From DSNY01 sp037446035 (GTDB lineage Bacteria; Pseudomonadota; Gammaproteobacteria; Burkholderiales; Burkholderiaceae_F): a stretch of DNA of 13,522 nt. The translations under genes were made by a program, and so were the position numbers. This document shows, piece by piece, positions 1 through 7,886 of the stretch (the stretch's first letter is position 1; the number at the start of each line of letters is the position of its first letter). The stretch covers positions 1 to 13,522 of the forward strand of contig JBBIJJ010000090.1 in assembly GCA_037446035.1 (NCBI GenBank), given 5' to 3'. The notes below the pieces were generated by a model. That model saw only the letters and a program-made list of their open reading frames with translations. It made no database searches and was not told the DNA's origin.

Positions 1-19
1 ATCCCGCTGTCCTGCGTCC

Positions 20-43
20 AAGCGCACCGCATTCGCGGCGCTT
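20..43. other. Imperfect hairpin downstream of the crotonase gene
   Basis: The arms AAGCGC and GCGCTT pair perfectly, followed by an inner CGC/GCG pairing with a two-base bulge and a four-base loop. It lies about 80 bases past the stop of the minus-strand crotonase gene. No T-run follows on either strand, so a classical intrinsic terminator is not supported. The rest of bases 1-122 shows no convincing gene. Confidence 0.25.
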
Positions 44-122
44 GTACCGAGCCAGTCCGAGACCGCGCCACCTGCCGGCGGCTGCGGGGATCGTGCGGGC
101 CTGAGGGATCTGTCAACAAACC

Positions 123-929
123 CTAGGCCTTCGGCGCCCAGGCCGGCGGCCGCTTGTTCATGAAGGCGTCCACGCCTTCCTGCGCGCACTCCTCGACCAT
201 GTTGCAGGCCATCGTCTGGCCGGCAAGCTGATACGCAGCCTCGATGCCCATTTCGAGCTGCTTGTAGAACATTCCCTTGCCCATCGCGATCGCGACCGCC
301 GGCTTGGCGACGATCGACGCGGCGAGCTTCGCGACTTCCGCGTCGAGCTGGTCGAGCGCGACGACGCGGTTGACCAGCCCGCGCTCGCGCGCGGTGGCCG
401 CGTCGATGAAATCCCCGGTGACCAGCATCTCGAACGCCTGCTTGCGACCGACGTTGCGCGACAGCGCCACCGAAGGCGTCGAGCAGAACAGCCCCACGTT
501 GATGCCGGACACGGCGAACTTCGCCACGTCCGCCGCCACCGCCAGATCGCACATCGCGACGAGCTGGCAGCCGGCCGCCGTGGCGATGCCGTGCACACGC
601 GCGATCACCGGCTGCGGCATCGTCTGGATGCGCAGCATCATCCTGGCGCAGTCGGCGAAGAGCTTCTGGTAGTAGTCGAGCCGCGGACTGGCCTTCATCT
701 GCTTCAGATCGTGCCCGGCGCAGAACGCCTTGCCGGCGCCGCCGATCACGACGACGCGCGCGGTCGCATCGGCCGCGATCGCATCGAGGGTGGACTGCAG
801 CGCCGCGAGCATCTCCTCCGACAGCGAGTTGAACTGCGCCGGACGGTTCAGCGTCAGGTACACGACGCCGCCCGCGCGCCGTTCGAGCACGAGGGGTTCG
901 AGCTGGGTCGGGGTGTTCGGTGCGTTCAT
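123..929 (-). CDS. Enoyl-CoA hydratase/isomerase (crotonase) family protein, ECHDC3-like
   Basis: This 268-residue protein has the crotonase fold that binds acyl-CoA thioesters and stabilises an enolate in an oxyanion hole. Visible family marks are the strand ending LTLNRP (25-30), the CoA-binding loop FCAGHDL (69-75), the helix-start GIATAAGCQL (114-123), and the C-terminal trimerisation part with AFMNKRPPAW (255-264). The segment NVGLFCSTPSVAL (144-156) closely resembles the ECHDC3 branch. Aligned by eye to rat mitochondrial hydratase, the two catalytic glutamates (Glu144, Glu164) fall at Gln122 and Gly142, so both are absent. Ordinary enoyl-CoA hydration is therefore uncertain, and another crotonase reaction or a non-catalytic role is possible. 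The ATG at 929 is preceded by AGGAGA at good spacing. It is the second gene of a pair with the acyl-CoA synthetase, 9 bp downstream of it, so co-translation is likely. Confidence 0.9.
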   Translation of the reverse strand: MNAPNTPTQLEPLVLERRAGGVVYLTLNRPAQFNSLSEEMLAALQSTLDAIAADATARVVVIGGAGKAFCAGHDLKQMKASPRLDYYQKLFADCARMMLRIQTMPQPVIARVHGIATAAGCQLVAMCDLAVAADVAKFAVSGINVGLFCSTPSVALSRNVGRKQAFEMLVTGDFIDAATARERGLVNRVVALDQLDAEVAKLAASIVAKPAVAIAMGKGMFYKQLEMGIEAAYQLAGQTMACNMVEECAQEGVDAFMNKRPPAWAPKA

Positions 930-934
930 GCGGA

Positions 935-941
935 TCTCCTA
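935..941 (-). promoter_or_regulatory. Ribosome binding site of the crotonase gene, overlapping the upstream stop codon
   Basis: On the minus strand the sequence reads TAGGAGA, five bases before the ATG at 929. Its first three bases are the TAG stop of the acyl-CoA synthetase gene. A ribosome ending on the first gene therefore sits on the Shine-Dalgarno site of the second, which supports the chosen start and translational coupling. Confidence 0.8.
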
Positions 942-2594
942 GACATCGATCGCCGCAGCGGATTTGGCCTGCTGGCGCAGGATGAACTTCTGGATCTTGC
1001 CGGTGCTCGTCTTCGGCAGCGGGCCGAAGACGAAGTTCTTCGGCGTCTTGAAGCCGGCCAGATGTTGGCGGCAAAACGCGCGCAGTTCCTCCGCCGTGAC
1101 GCTCGCGCCTTCGCGCAGCTCGACGAAGGCGCACGGCACCTCGCCCCACTTCGGATCCGGTTGTGCCACGACCGCGGCGGTCATCACGGCGGGGTGCCGG
1201 TACAGCACGTCCTCGACCTCGATCGAGGAGATGTTCTCGCCGCCCGAAATGATGATGTCCTTGCTGCGGTCCTTGATGCGCAGATAGCCGTCCGGCTGCA
1301 GCACCGCCAGATCGCCCGAGCGGAACCAGCCGCCGGCGAAGGCTTCGCGCGTTGCCTGCGGGTTCTTCAGGTAGCCCTTCATCGTGATGTTGCCGCGGAA
1401 CATCACCTCGCCGATGGTTTCGCCATCGGCAGGCACCGGTTGCATCGTCTGCGGATCGAGCACGGCGACCGCTTCTTCCATCGGGTAACGCACACCCTGC
1501 CGGCCGTTTTTCACCGCGCGCTCGCCGACCGGCAGCTGCGCCCATTCGGGCTGCTTCGCGCACACGGTCGCCGGGCCGTACACCTCCGTGAGTCCGTAGA
1601 CGTGCGTCAAGTCGAAGCCGAGCCGGTCCATGCCCTCGATCATCGCCGCGGGCGGCGCGGCGGCCGCCACCATCGCATGGACCCTGTGCGTGATCCCCCG
1701 CCGCAGCTCGTCGGGTGCGTTGACCAGCATCGAATGCACGATCGGCGCGCCGCAGTAGTGCGTGACCCTGTGCTCGCGCATCGCATCGAAGATCGCGCGG
1801 GCTTCGACCCGGCGCAGGCACACGTGCGTGCCGGCCATCGCGGCGACCGTCCACGGGAAGCACCAGCCGTTGCAATGGAACATCGGCAGCGTCCACAGAT
1901 AGACCGGGTGATGCGGCATCGCCCAGACCAGGACGTTCGACACCGCATTCAGGTACGCGCCGCGGTGGTGATAGACGACGCCTTTGGGATTGCCGGTCGT
2001 GCCCGACGTGTAGTTCAGTGCGATCGCGTCCCACTCGTCGGCGGGACGCCGCCAGTCGAAGTCGGGCGAACCCTCGGCGATGAAGCGCTCGTAGTCGAGC
2101 GTGCCGAGGCGCTCGCCCGGGCCGTCGTAGACGGGATCGTCGACGTCGATGACCTCGAGACTGCGCTTGAGCTGCGCGACGGCAGCGGCCGCGATCGCCG
2201 AAAACTCGCGGTCGACGAGGAACAGGCTGGCCTCGCCGTGCTCGAGCATGAAGGCGACGGCGGCCGCGTCCAGCCGCGTGTTGATCGCATTGAGCACGCA
2301 ACCGGCCATCGGCACGCCGTAGTGCGCCTCGACCATCTCGGGCGTGTTGGCCAGCATCACCGCGACCGTGTCGCCGCGGCCGAGCCCGCGCTGCGCCAGC
2401 GCGTGCGCGAGCCGCCGGCTGCGCGCGTAGGTCTCGCCCCACGAGCGGCGGATCGCCCGGTCCCCGCTGCCGTGCACGACAGCGGTCAGTTGCGGATGCA
2501 CCGTGCCGCTGCGTTCGACGAAGGTCAGTGGCGACAGCGGCGCGTAGTTCGCGTCGTTCCGATCGAGGCCTTGATCGAAGCTGGGGCTGGGCAT
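939..2594 (-). CDS. AMP-forming acyl-CoA synthetase, DmdB-like (3-methylthiopropionyl-CoA ligase family)
   Basis: This 551-residue cytosolic ligase activates a carboxylic acid to an acyl-adenylate and then to the CoA thioester. Motifs in order: P-loop YTSGTTGNPKG (195-205), the substrate-pocket stretch with PMFHCNGW (237-244), the adenylate motif YGLTE (333-337), SGD (426-428), the hinge and CoA region KDRSKDIIISGGENIS (441-456), and the C-terminal catalytic lysine Lys533 in TSTGK (529-533). All catalytic elements are present and the length is normal. The start at 2594 gives the N-terminus DQGLDRNDANY, typical of this branch, although no strong Shine-Dalgarno precedes it. The family is often annotated as medium-chain or 3-methylthiopropionyl-CoA ligase. 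Substrate range is broad, and nothing nearby (no dmdC or genuine dmdD) fixes the substrate. It is the first gene of a tight pair with the crotonase. Confidence 0.95.
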   Translation of the reverse strand: MPSPSFDQGLDRNDANYAPLSPLTFVERSGTVHPQLTAVVHGSGDRAIRRSWGETYARSRRLAHALAQRGLGRGDTVAVMLANTPEMVEAHYGVPMAGCVLNAINTRLDAAAVAFMLEHGEASLFLVDREFSAIAAAAVAQLKRSLEVIDVDDPVYDGPGERLGTLDYERFIAEGSPDFDWRRPADEWDAIALNYTSGTTGNPKGVVYHHRGAYLNAVSNVLVWAMPHHPVYLWTLPMFHCNGWCFPWTVAAMAGTHVCLRRVEARAIFDAMREHRVTHYCGAPIVHSMLVNAPDELRRGITHRVHAMVAAAAPPAAMIEGMDRLGFDLTHVYGLTEVYGPATVCAKQPEWAQLPVGERAVKNGRQGVRYPMEEAVAVLDPQTMQPVPADGETIGEVMFRGNITMKGYLKNPQATREAFAGGWFRSGDLAVLQPDGYLRIKDRSKDIIISGGENISSIEVEDVLYRHPAVMTAAVVAQPDPKWGEVPCAFVELREGASVTAEELRAFCRQHLAGFKTPKNFVFGPLPKTSTGKIQKFILRQQAKSAAAIDV

Positions 2595-2699
2595 GCGAGG
2601 ATCGAGCGCAGATCGAAAATTCAGGGTTGAGGATTCACCAAGAAGCGTAGTCCAACGCAGTCCAAGGTCAACCGAATCGCATGTCCTCGACCCCGGATC
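2595..2699 (-). promoter_or_regulatory. Leader and probable promoter region of the acyl-CoA synthetase operon, with a 7-bp direct repeat
   Basis: This 105-bp gap between the HDAC-family gene and the synthetase is visibly richer in A and T than its surroundings. It is the only place for a local promoter of the synthetase-crotonase pair. On the minus strand TTGGACT occurs twice with a period of exactly 10 bp (plus-strand 2649-2655 and 2659-2665), one helical turn, as in some direct-repeat operators. I could not identify a convincing -35/-10 pair and know no regulator for this site. Confidence 0.35.
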
Positions 2700-3623
2700 C
2701 TAGATCTGCGCCAGTGTTTTGACGTGCGCGGCCACGCTGCGCGCCAGCGCACTCAGGTTGTAGCCGCCTTCGAGTGTGCTGACGATGCGATTGGCGCTAT
2801 GCCGCGCCGCGACCTCAATCAGCCGCTGGGTGATGTACGCGTAGTCGGCCTCGACCAGTCCCATCTGTCCGAGGTCGTCCTCGCGGTGCGCGTCGAAGCC
2901 CGCCGAGATGAAGATCATCTGCGGCTTGAACTGTTCGAGCCGCGGCAGCCAGACCTCGTCGACCACCTGCCGCACGACGTCGCCCTTCGTGCCCGCGGGC
3001 AGCGGCACGTTCACCATGTTTTTCGCCGGATGCTCGGTGCCGGTGTACGGATAGAAGGGGTGCTGGAAAAAGCTGGCCATCAGCACGCGTTCGTCGTTGG
3101 CCAGGATCTCTTCGGTGCCGTTGCCGTGATGCACGTCGAAATCGATCACCGCGACCCGCGCCAGCCCGTGCGCTTCGAGCGCATGCAGCGCGCCGATCGC
3201 GACGTTGTTGAAGAAACAGAAACCCATCGCCTGCGCGCGCAGCGCATGATGCCCCGGCGGGCGCACCGCGCAGAAGGCGTTTTCCAGTTCGCTGCCGAGC
3301 ACCTGGTCGGTCGCTTCGATCACCGCGCCGGCCGCATGCAGCGCCGCGTCCCAGGTGGCCGGGTTCATCGACGTGTCCGGATCGACGGGCGCGTAGCCGT
3401 GCTTTGGTATTCTGGCCCGCAGTCGTTCGATGTAGCGGCGATCGTGCGCGCGCTCGATGGCGGCGAGAGCGGCCGCCGGCGCGTCGATGTGGACCAGGTG
3501 CGGCGCCAGTCCGATCGCGATCAGATGGTCGTGGATCGCGGCCAGCCGTTCCGGGCTCTCCGGGTGCCACGAACCCATTTCATGCGCCGCGCACGCGGTG
3601 TGCGTGATGAAGCCGGTGTGCAC
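2700..3623 (-). CDS. Histone deacetylase family protein (zinc-dependent deacetylase/amidohydrolase)
   Basis: Members of this arginase-deacetylase fold remove acetyl groups from lysine or from small amines such as acetylpolyamines. Counting from the upstream TTG (3638), the motifs are RPPGHHA with the catalytic His pair (130-131), DFDVHHGNG (166-174) supplying zinc ligands Asp168 and His170, SAGFDAH (245-251) supplying Asp249, and EGGYN (290-294) with catalytic Tyr293. All active-site residues are present, so it should be active. I place the start at the GTG at 3623 (307 residues), because AGGGAG lies five bases before it. The in-frame TTG at 3638 would add only MQGDR and would bury that ribosome site. 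The gene is divergent from moxR with 35 bp between start codons. Substrate is open: protein lysine, acetylpolyamine and acetoin-utilisation (AcuC) type roles are all possible. Confidence 0.93.
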   Translation of the reverse strand: MHTGFITHTACAAHEMGSWHPESPERLAAIHDHLIAIGLAPHLVHIDAPAAALAAIERAHDRRYIERLRARIPKHGYAPVDPDTSMNPATWDAALHAAGAVIEATDQVLGSELENAFCAVRPPGHHALRAQAMGFCFFNNVAIGALHALEAHGLARVAVIDFDVHHGNGTEEILANDERVLMASFFQHPFYPYTGTEHPAKNMVNVPLPAGTKGDVVRQVVDEVWLPRLEQFKPQMIFISAGFDAHREDDLGQMGLVEADYAYITQRLIEVAARHSANRIVSTLEGGYNLSALARSVAAHVKTLAQI

Positions 3624-3628
3624 GCGGT

Positions 3629-3634
3629 CTCCCT
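3629..3634 (-). promoter_or_regulatory. Ribosome binding site deciding the HDAC-family start
   Basis: The minus strand reads AGGGAG followed by ACCGC and then GTG at 3623-3621. The spacing is right for the GTG and impossible for the upstream TTG at 3638, because the site lies downstream of that codon. Confidence 0.65.
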
Positions 3635-3658
3635 GCAACGTCCTTTCGAGCCAGTGTA

Positions 3659-4582
3659 ATGCTTGACAAGCTCCGCTCCTGCGCCGCGCAGATCGCCGGC
3701 GTGATCGTCGGCAAGGACCTGCAGATCCGGCAGAGCCTCACCTGCCTGCTGGCCGGCGGCCACCTGCTGATCGAGGACGCCCCGGGCGTAGGCAAGACCA
3801 CGCTGGCGCACGCGATCGCGATCTCGCTCGGGCTGCCGTTCCGCCGCATCCAGTTCACCAGCGACCTGCTGCCCTCGGACGTGATCGGCGTCTCGGTCTA
3901 CGACCGCGCCAACGGGCAGTTCGTCTTTCATCCCGGGCCGATCTTCACCGAAGTGCTGCTCGCCGACGAGATCAACCGCGCCAGTCCCAAGACGCAGAGC
4001 GCGCTGCTGGAGGCGATGGAAGAAAGCCAGGTGTCGGTCGACGGCCTGTCGCGTCCGCTGCCGCAGCCGTTTTTCGTGATCGCCACGCAAAACCCGCTGC
4101 ACCAGGTCGGCACCTTTCCGCTGCCCGAATCGCAGCTCGACCGCTTCCTGATGTGCATCAGCCTGGGTTACCCGGATCGCGCCTCGGAGCGCGCGCTGCT
4201 TGCCGGCGAACCGCGCCGCGACATGCTCAAGCACCTGCCGCCGGTCGGGCGCCCCGCCGATCTGCTGGCGGCGCAGGCCGAGGTCAAGCGGGTGTTCTGC
4301 TCGAACGCGCTGCTCGACTACGTGCAGGCGCTGCTCGCGCACACGCGCGCCTCCGGCAAGTACGCCGAAGGCTTGAGCCCGCGCGCAGGCCTGTCGCTGC
4401 TCGCCGCCGCACGCGCCTGGGCCTGGCTCGACGGCCGCGATCACGTGATCCCGGAAGACATCCAGAACGTGCTGCCCGCCGTCGCCGGCCACCGGCTGCA
4501 CGCCGTGCAGCGCGAAGGCGGCCGCGCCCTGCACGGACGCGAGCTGGTGTCGCAGCTGATCCAGGCGGTGTCGGTGCCGTGA
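3659..4582 (+). CDS. MoxR family AAA+ ATPase
   Basis: This 307-residue cytosolic ATPase belongs to the MoxR class of AAA+ chaperones, which remodel or activate partner proteins. Visible motifs are Walker A APGVGKTT (41-48), Walker B LLADEINRA (100-108) with Asp103 and Glu104, sensor 1 ATQNP (142-146), an arginine in SQLDRF (158-163), and SPRAG (240-244) at the start of the C-terminal lid. All ATPase elements are intact and the length is normal. The ATG at 3659 gives a standard N-terminus, although the ribosome site is weak. It heads the plus-strand cluster moxR-DUF58-tgpA-mltB, and pairing with a DUF58 gene immediately downstream is the usual arrangement. No von Willebrand A-domain protein is present here. 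The client is not known and may be the DUF58 or transglutaminase protein. Confidence 0.95.
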   Translation: MLDKLRSCAAQIAGVIVGKDLQIRQSLTCLLAGGHLLIEDAPGVGKTTLAHAIAISLGLPFRRIQFTSDLLPSDVIGVSVYDRANGQFVFHPGPIFTEVLLADEINRASPKTQSALLEAMEESQVSVDGLSRPLPQPFFVIATQNPLHQVGTFPLPESQLDRFLMCISLGYPDRASERALLAGEPRRDMLKHLPPVGRPADLLAAQAEVKRVFCSNALLDYVQALLAHTRASGKYAEGLSPRAGLSLLAAARAWAWLDGRDHVIPEDIQNVLPAVAGHRLHAVQREGGRALHGRELVSQLIQAVSVP

Positions 4583-4724
4583 CGGCGCGGCCCGCAGCGC
4601 CGATGACGTTTCGTGCGCCGTGCGCTGCGCCGGCCCCGACCCGGGTGCGCGCAGCCCATCGCCGCGCGGCCCGCCGGGTGCGGCGTCGCTTCGGGCTGAA
4701 TGGGATGCGCGCTTCGCGGCCCGT

Positions 4725-5738
4725 ATGACGATGAGCATCACCACGCACCCGCTGGCCATCCGTATCGCCGACTGGATCGCGCGGCGCCCCGCGGTCGAAC
4801 ACGGCGACGTGCTGCTCGACCGCAAGCGCGTGTACATCCTGCCGACGCGCGCGGGGCTGATCTTCGGTGCGGCGATGGTCGTGCTGCTGATCGGCTCGAT
4901 CAACTACGGGCTGCAGCTCGGCTTCCTGCTCACCTTTCTCGTCACGAGCATCGCGGTGGTCGGCATGTACCACACCCACCGCAACCTCGCGCGCGTGCTG
5001 TTGCGCGGCCATCGGGCCGAGCCGGTGTTTGCTGGCGACGTCGCGACCTTCGAGCTGCTGGTGACCAACCCGACGCCCGAAGCGCGCCACGCGCTGAATT
5101 TCAGCTTCGTGTTGCCGAAACGGCGCAAGGCGGGAGGTCTGTTCCGGCGCGAGCGACCGATGCCCGGCAGCTGGGTCGACGTGCCGGCCAAAGGCGACCA
5201 GCCGGTCAGCCTGTCACTGCTGACGCGCCGGCGCGGCCGCCGCGCCTGCCCGCGAGTGCGCATCGAAACGCGCTTTCCGTTCGGACTGTGGCAGGCATGG
5301 GCGTACTTCACGCCGCCGCTGTCCGCGATCGTCTATCCGAAACCCGAGGAAGACGCGCCGCCGCTGCCGCTCGTGCACGGCGGATCGTTGTACGGCGCGG
5401 GCGTGGCCGCGAGCGGCGAGGACTTCGCCGGCGTGCGCCCGTATCAGGCAGGCGATTCGCAGCGGATGATCGCGTGGAAGCTCGCGGCGCGATCGGACGA
5501 ACTGTCGGTCAAGCTGTTCGAGGCGGCCGCCGGCGGCGAACTGACACTCGACTTCGACGCGCTGCCGCCGAATCTGGACGTCGAACGCAAGCTCGCGCGG
5601 CTGGCGCGCTGGGTGCTCGACGCCGACGCCGCGCAGTTGCGTTACGCGCTGCGGCTGCCGGGCATCGCCATTGCGCTGGGCAGCGGCGCCGACCAGCGGG
5701 AGCGCTGCCTGACCGCACTCGCGCTGTTCAGAGGCTGA
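4725..5738 (+). CDS. DUF58 domain-containing membrane protein
   Basis: DUF58 proteins are standard partners of MoxR ATPases, with no settled biochemical activity. Starting from the ATG at 4725 the protein has 337 residues. Two adjacent hydrophobic segments (about 43-60 and 64-82) form a membrane hairpin, followed by a soluble region with the DUF58 signature GEDFAGVRPYQAGD (231-244) and IAWKLAAR (249-256). The reading frame is open back to a GTG at 4620, which would add 35 Arg/Pro/Ala-rich residues. No candidate start (4620, 4725, 4731) has a good ribosome site. I prefer 4725 because the extension looks compositionally like translated GC-rich spacer. It lies 142 bp after moxR and 4 bp before the transglutaminase gene. 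Confidence 0.88.
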   Translation: MTMSITTHPLAIRIADWIARRPAVEHGDVLLDRKRVYILPTRAGLIFGAAMVVLLIGSINYGLQLGFLLTFLVTSIAVVGMYHTHRNLARVLLRGHRAEPVFAGDVATFELLVTNPTPEARHALNFSFVLPKRRKAGGLFRRERPMPGSWVDVPAKGDQPVSLSLLTRRRGRRACPRVRIETRFPFGLWQAWAYFTPPLSAIVYPKPEEDAPPLPLVHGGSLYGAGVAASGEDFAGVRPYQAGDSQRMIAWKLAARSDELSVKLFEAAAGGELTLDFDALPPNLDVERKLARLARWVLDADAAQLRYALRLPGIAIALGSGADQRERCLTALALFRG

Positions 5739-5742
5739 CGGC

Positions 5743-7860
5743 ATGGCCGCCGCGTCCCGCTCGCCCCGCCCGTCGCTGCGCGACGCCCGCGTGCGCGCAC
5801 GCCAGCTCGCCGCCGCGCTGGTGCAGCCGCAGGTGTCGAGCGCAGCGCGCGAGCGGCGCGACCTGCTCGTGCTGCTGGCCGCGGTGGCGCTCGTCGTTGC
5901 GCCCCACTTCGATCATCTCGCGTGGTGGGCCACCGCGATCCTCGCGCTGTTGTGGCTCTGGCGCGTTTGGCTGACGGTGACGCAGCGTCCGGCGCCGGGG
6001 CGCTTTGCGATGCTGCCGCTGCTGGCCGCCGCGGCCGCCGCCGTGTGGCTCGAGCACGGCACGTTGGTCGGACGCGACGCTGGCGTCACCTTCCTGCTGC
6101 TGCTGATGGCGCTGAAGCTGCTCGAGCTGCGCGCGCGGCGCGACGTCTTCGTCGTCATCTTCCTGGCGTTCTTCATCCTGCTGACGCAGTTCCTGTTCAG
6201 CCAGAGCCTGCCGATCGCCGCGCTGACCATCATCGCGGTCGCGCTGCTGTTCTTCGTGCTCACGAGCGTAAACCTCGTCGAGACCGACCTGCCGGCGTCG
6301 CGCAAGGCACGGCTGGTTGGCGCGATCGTGCTAAAAGCGATCCCGCTCACGGTCGCGCTGTTCGTGTTGTTCCCGCGCGTCTCCGGTCCGTTGTGGGGAC
6401 TGCCGGGCGATGCGACGACCTCGGGCACGGGGCTATCCAACGCGATGTCGCCGGGCTCGATCAGTCGGTTGCTCGAGTCCAACGCGATCGCCTTTCGCGC
6501 GCGCTTCGAAGCGCAGCCGCCGACCAACGAACGGCTGTACTGGCGCGGTCCCGTGTTCGGTCACTTCAACGGCCGCACGTGGACGCCGCTCGCGCAGCGC
6601 ACGGCCGAGCCGCCGCGGCTGGCGATCCGCGCCGATGCCGCCTCCGCGATCGACTATGCGGTCACGCTCGAACCGCATCAGCGCGACTGGCTGTTTGCCC
6701 TGGAGGTGCCCGGTGCGGCGCCCAGCGCGACGGAACTCGCGCCGCAGCTCACGCCGGAAGCGCAGCTGGTGGCGGCGCGGCCGATCCTTGAACGCGTCCG
6801 CTACCCGGTGCGCTCGTATACGGCGTTCGCTCTCGGGCTGAACGAAACCGAGGCATCCTTGCGCGACTGGCTGCAGCTACCGCCCGGGTACAACCCGCGC
6901 ACATCGCAGTTCGCCGCGCAGCTGCGCCGCAGGCTGGCCGATACGGTCCCGCCCACCGGTGGCGCGAGCGGCGCGGAGCCGATGGCGCTGGTCAACGCCG
7001 TGCTCGAGCACTTCCGCACCGGCGGCTACCAGTACACGCTCAGCCCGCCACTGCTCGGCCGCCATTCGGTCGACGAGTTCCTGTTCGATACGCGGCAGGG
7101 CTACTGCGAGCACTATGCATCCGCCTTCGTCGTGCTGATGCGCGCGCTCGACATTCCGGCGCGCGTGGTCACCGGCTACCAGGGCGGCGAGATCAATCCG
7201 GTCGACGGCTTCATGACCGTGCGGCAGTCGGACGCGCACGCGTGGAGCGAGGTGTGGCTGCGCGAGCGCGGCTGGATACGCATCGATCCCACTGCGGTCG
7301 TGGCGCCCGTGCGCATCGCGCGCGGACTGCCCGAACTGCAGCGCCAGACAGGGTTTGCGCCGCTCGCCGCCGGCGAAGGCGCGCTGGGCTGGCTGCGTTC
7401 GCTGCGTTTCAACTGGGAAGCGCTGCAGAACCGCTGGAACCAGTGGGTGTTGTCGTACACGCCCGAGCGGCAGCGCGCGCTGCTCGCCAGCCTCGGCCTC
7501 GACGCGGACGGCCGCACCCTCGCGCTCGCGTTCGCGGTCACGCTGTCATTGCTGCTCGGTGCACTCGCGGTGCTGTCGCTGCGGCATCGGGTCGAACGCG
7601 ATCCGCTCGCCGAGGCGTACGCGCTGCTGCGTCGCCGCCTGATCGACGCCGGCGTCGACAGCCCGCCGACGCTGGCGCCGCGCGCATTGCTCGCGCGCGT
7701 CGAGCGGCAGCTCGCCCCCGCCAGCCGCGACGCCGCGCGCGAAATCCTGCTAGCGTTCGAGCGCTGGCGCTATTCGCGCGCGGCGCCGTCGATGAGCCGC
7801 GCGCAGCTGCGCGCGCTGCGCCGGGCAGTGCGACGCTTCCGCCCGCGCGCCGCTGGCTGA
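5743..7860 (+). CDS. tgpA: TgpA-like membrane transglutaminase (DUF3488 - transglutaminase core - DUF4129-like)
   Basis: This 705-residue inner-membrane protein matches the Pseudomonas TgpA architecture. The N-terminal DUF3488-type part has roughly six hydrophobic segments between residues 42 and 211. A large periplasmic region (about 212-593) follows with the transglutaminase core: RQGYCEHYA places catalytic Cys455, SDAHAW places His499, and RIDPT places Asp515. The catalytic triad is intact. One more membrane segment lies at about 594-612, followed by a basic cytosolic tail (about 615-705) that looks like DUF4129. The substrate of TgpA-type enzymes is unknown; protease-like or cross-linking activity has been considered. 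The ATG lies 4 bp after the DUF58 stop, with AGAGG at 5730-5734 inside the end of that gene, so the two are translationally linked. Confidence 0.93.
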   Translation: MAAASRSPRPSLRDARVRARQLAAALVQPQVSSAARERRDLLVLLAAVALVVAPHFDHLAWWATAILALLWLWRVWLTVTQRPAPGRFAMLPLLAAAAAAVWLEHGTLVGRDAGVTFLLLLMALKLLELRARRDVFVVIFLAFFILLTQFLFSQSLPIAALTIIAVALLFFVLTSVNLVETDLPASRKARLVGAIVLKAIPLTVALFVLFPRVSGPLWGLPGDATTSGTGLSNAMSPGSISRLLESNAIAFRARFEAQPPTNERLYWRGPVFGHFNGRTWTPLAQRTAEPPRLAIRADAASAIDYAVTLEPHQRDWLFALEVPGAAPSATELAPQLTPEAQLVAARPILERVRYPVRSYTAFALGLNETEASLRDWLQLPPGYNPRTSQFAAQLRRRLADTVPPTGGASGAEPMALVNAVLEHFRTGGYQYTLSPPLLGRHSVDEFLFDTRQGYCEHYASAFVVLMRALDIPARVVTGYQGGEINPVDGFMTVRQSDAHAWSEVWLRERGWIRIDPTAVVAPVRIARGLPELQRQTGFAPLAAGEGALGWLRSLRFNWEALQNRWNQWVLSYTPERQRALLASLGLDADGRTLALAFAVTLSLLLGALAVLSLRHRVERDPLAEAYALLRRRLIDAGVDSPPTLAPRALLARVERQLAPASRDAAREILLAFERWRYSRAAPSMSRAQLRALRRAVRRFRPRAAG

Positions 7861-7886
7861 ACGAACGTGGACTCGTCGCCGGACCG

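Noticed and set aside
123..2594. DMSP demethylation-type pathway (DmdB plus DmdD)
   Set aside because: The ligase resembles DmdB, but the crotonase lacks the two glutamates DmdD needs, and no dmdC or dmdA is present.
591..2630. 679-codon open frame on the plus strand, antisense to the crotonase and acyl-CoA synthetase genes
   Set aside because: Its translation is rich in Arg, His and Asp with no recognisable domain. It mirrors well-supported genes and is what high-GC third positions produce on the opposite strand.
2724..3659. 311-codon plus-strand frame antisense to the HDAC-family gene
   Set aside because: The minus-strand gene carries all zinc and catalytic motifs; the antisense product has none.
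3640..3667. TGTAAT at 3655-3660 as a -10 box for moxR
   Set aside because: No -35 element lies at proper spacing, and transcription would begin downstream of the moxR start codon.
3521..5090. Long minus-strand frames opposite moxR and the DUF58 gene
   Set aside because: Low-complexity Arg/Ala/Gln-rich translations lying over genes with clear AAA+ and DUF58 motifs.
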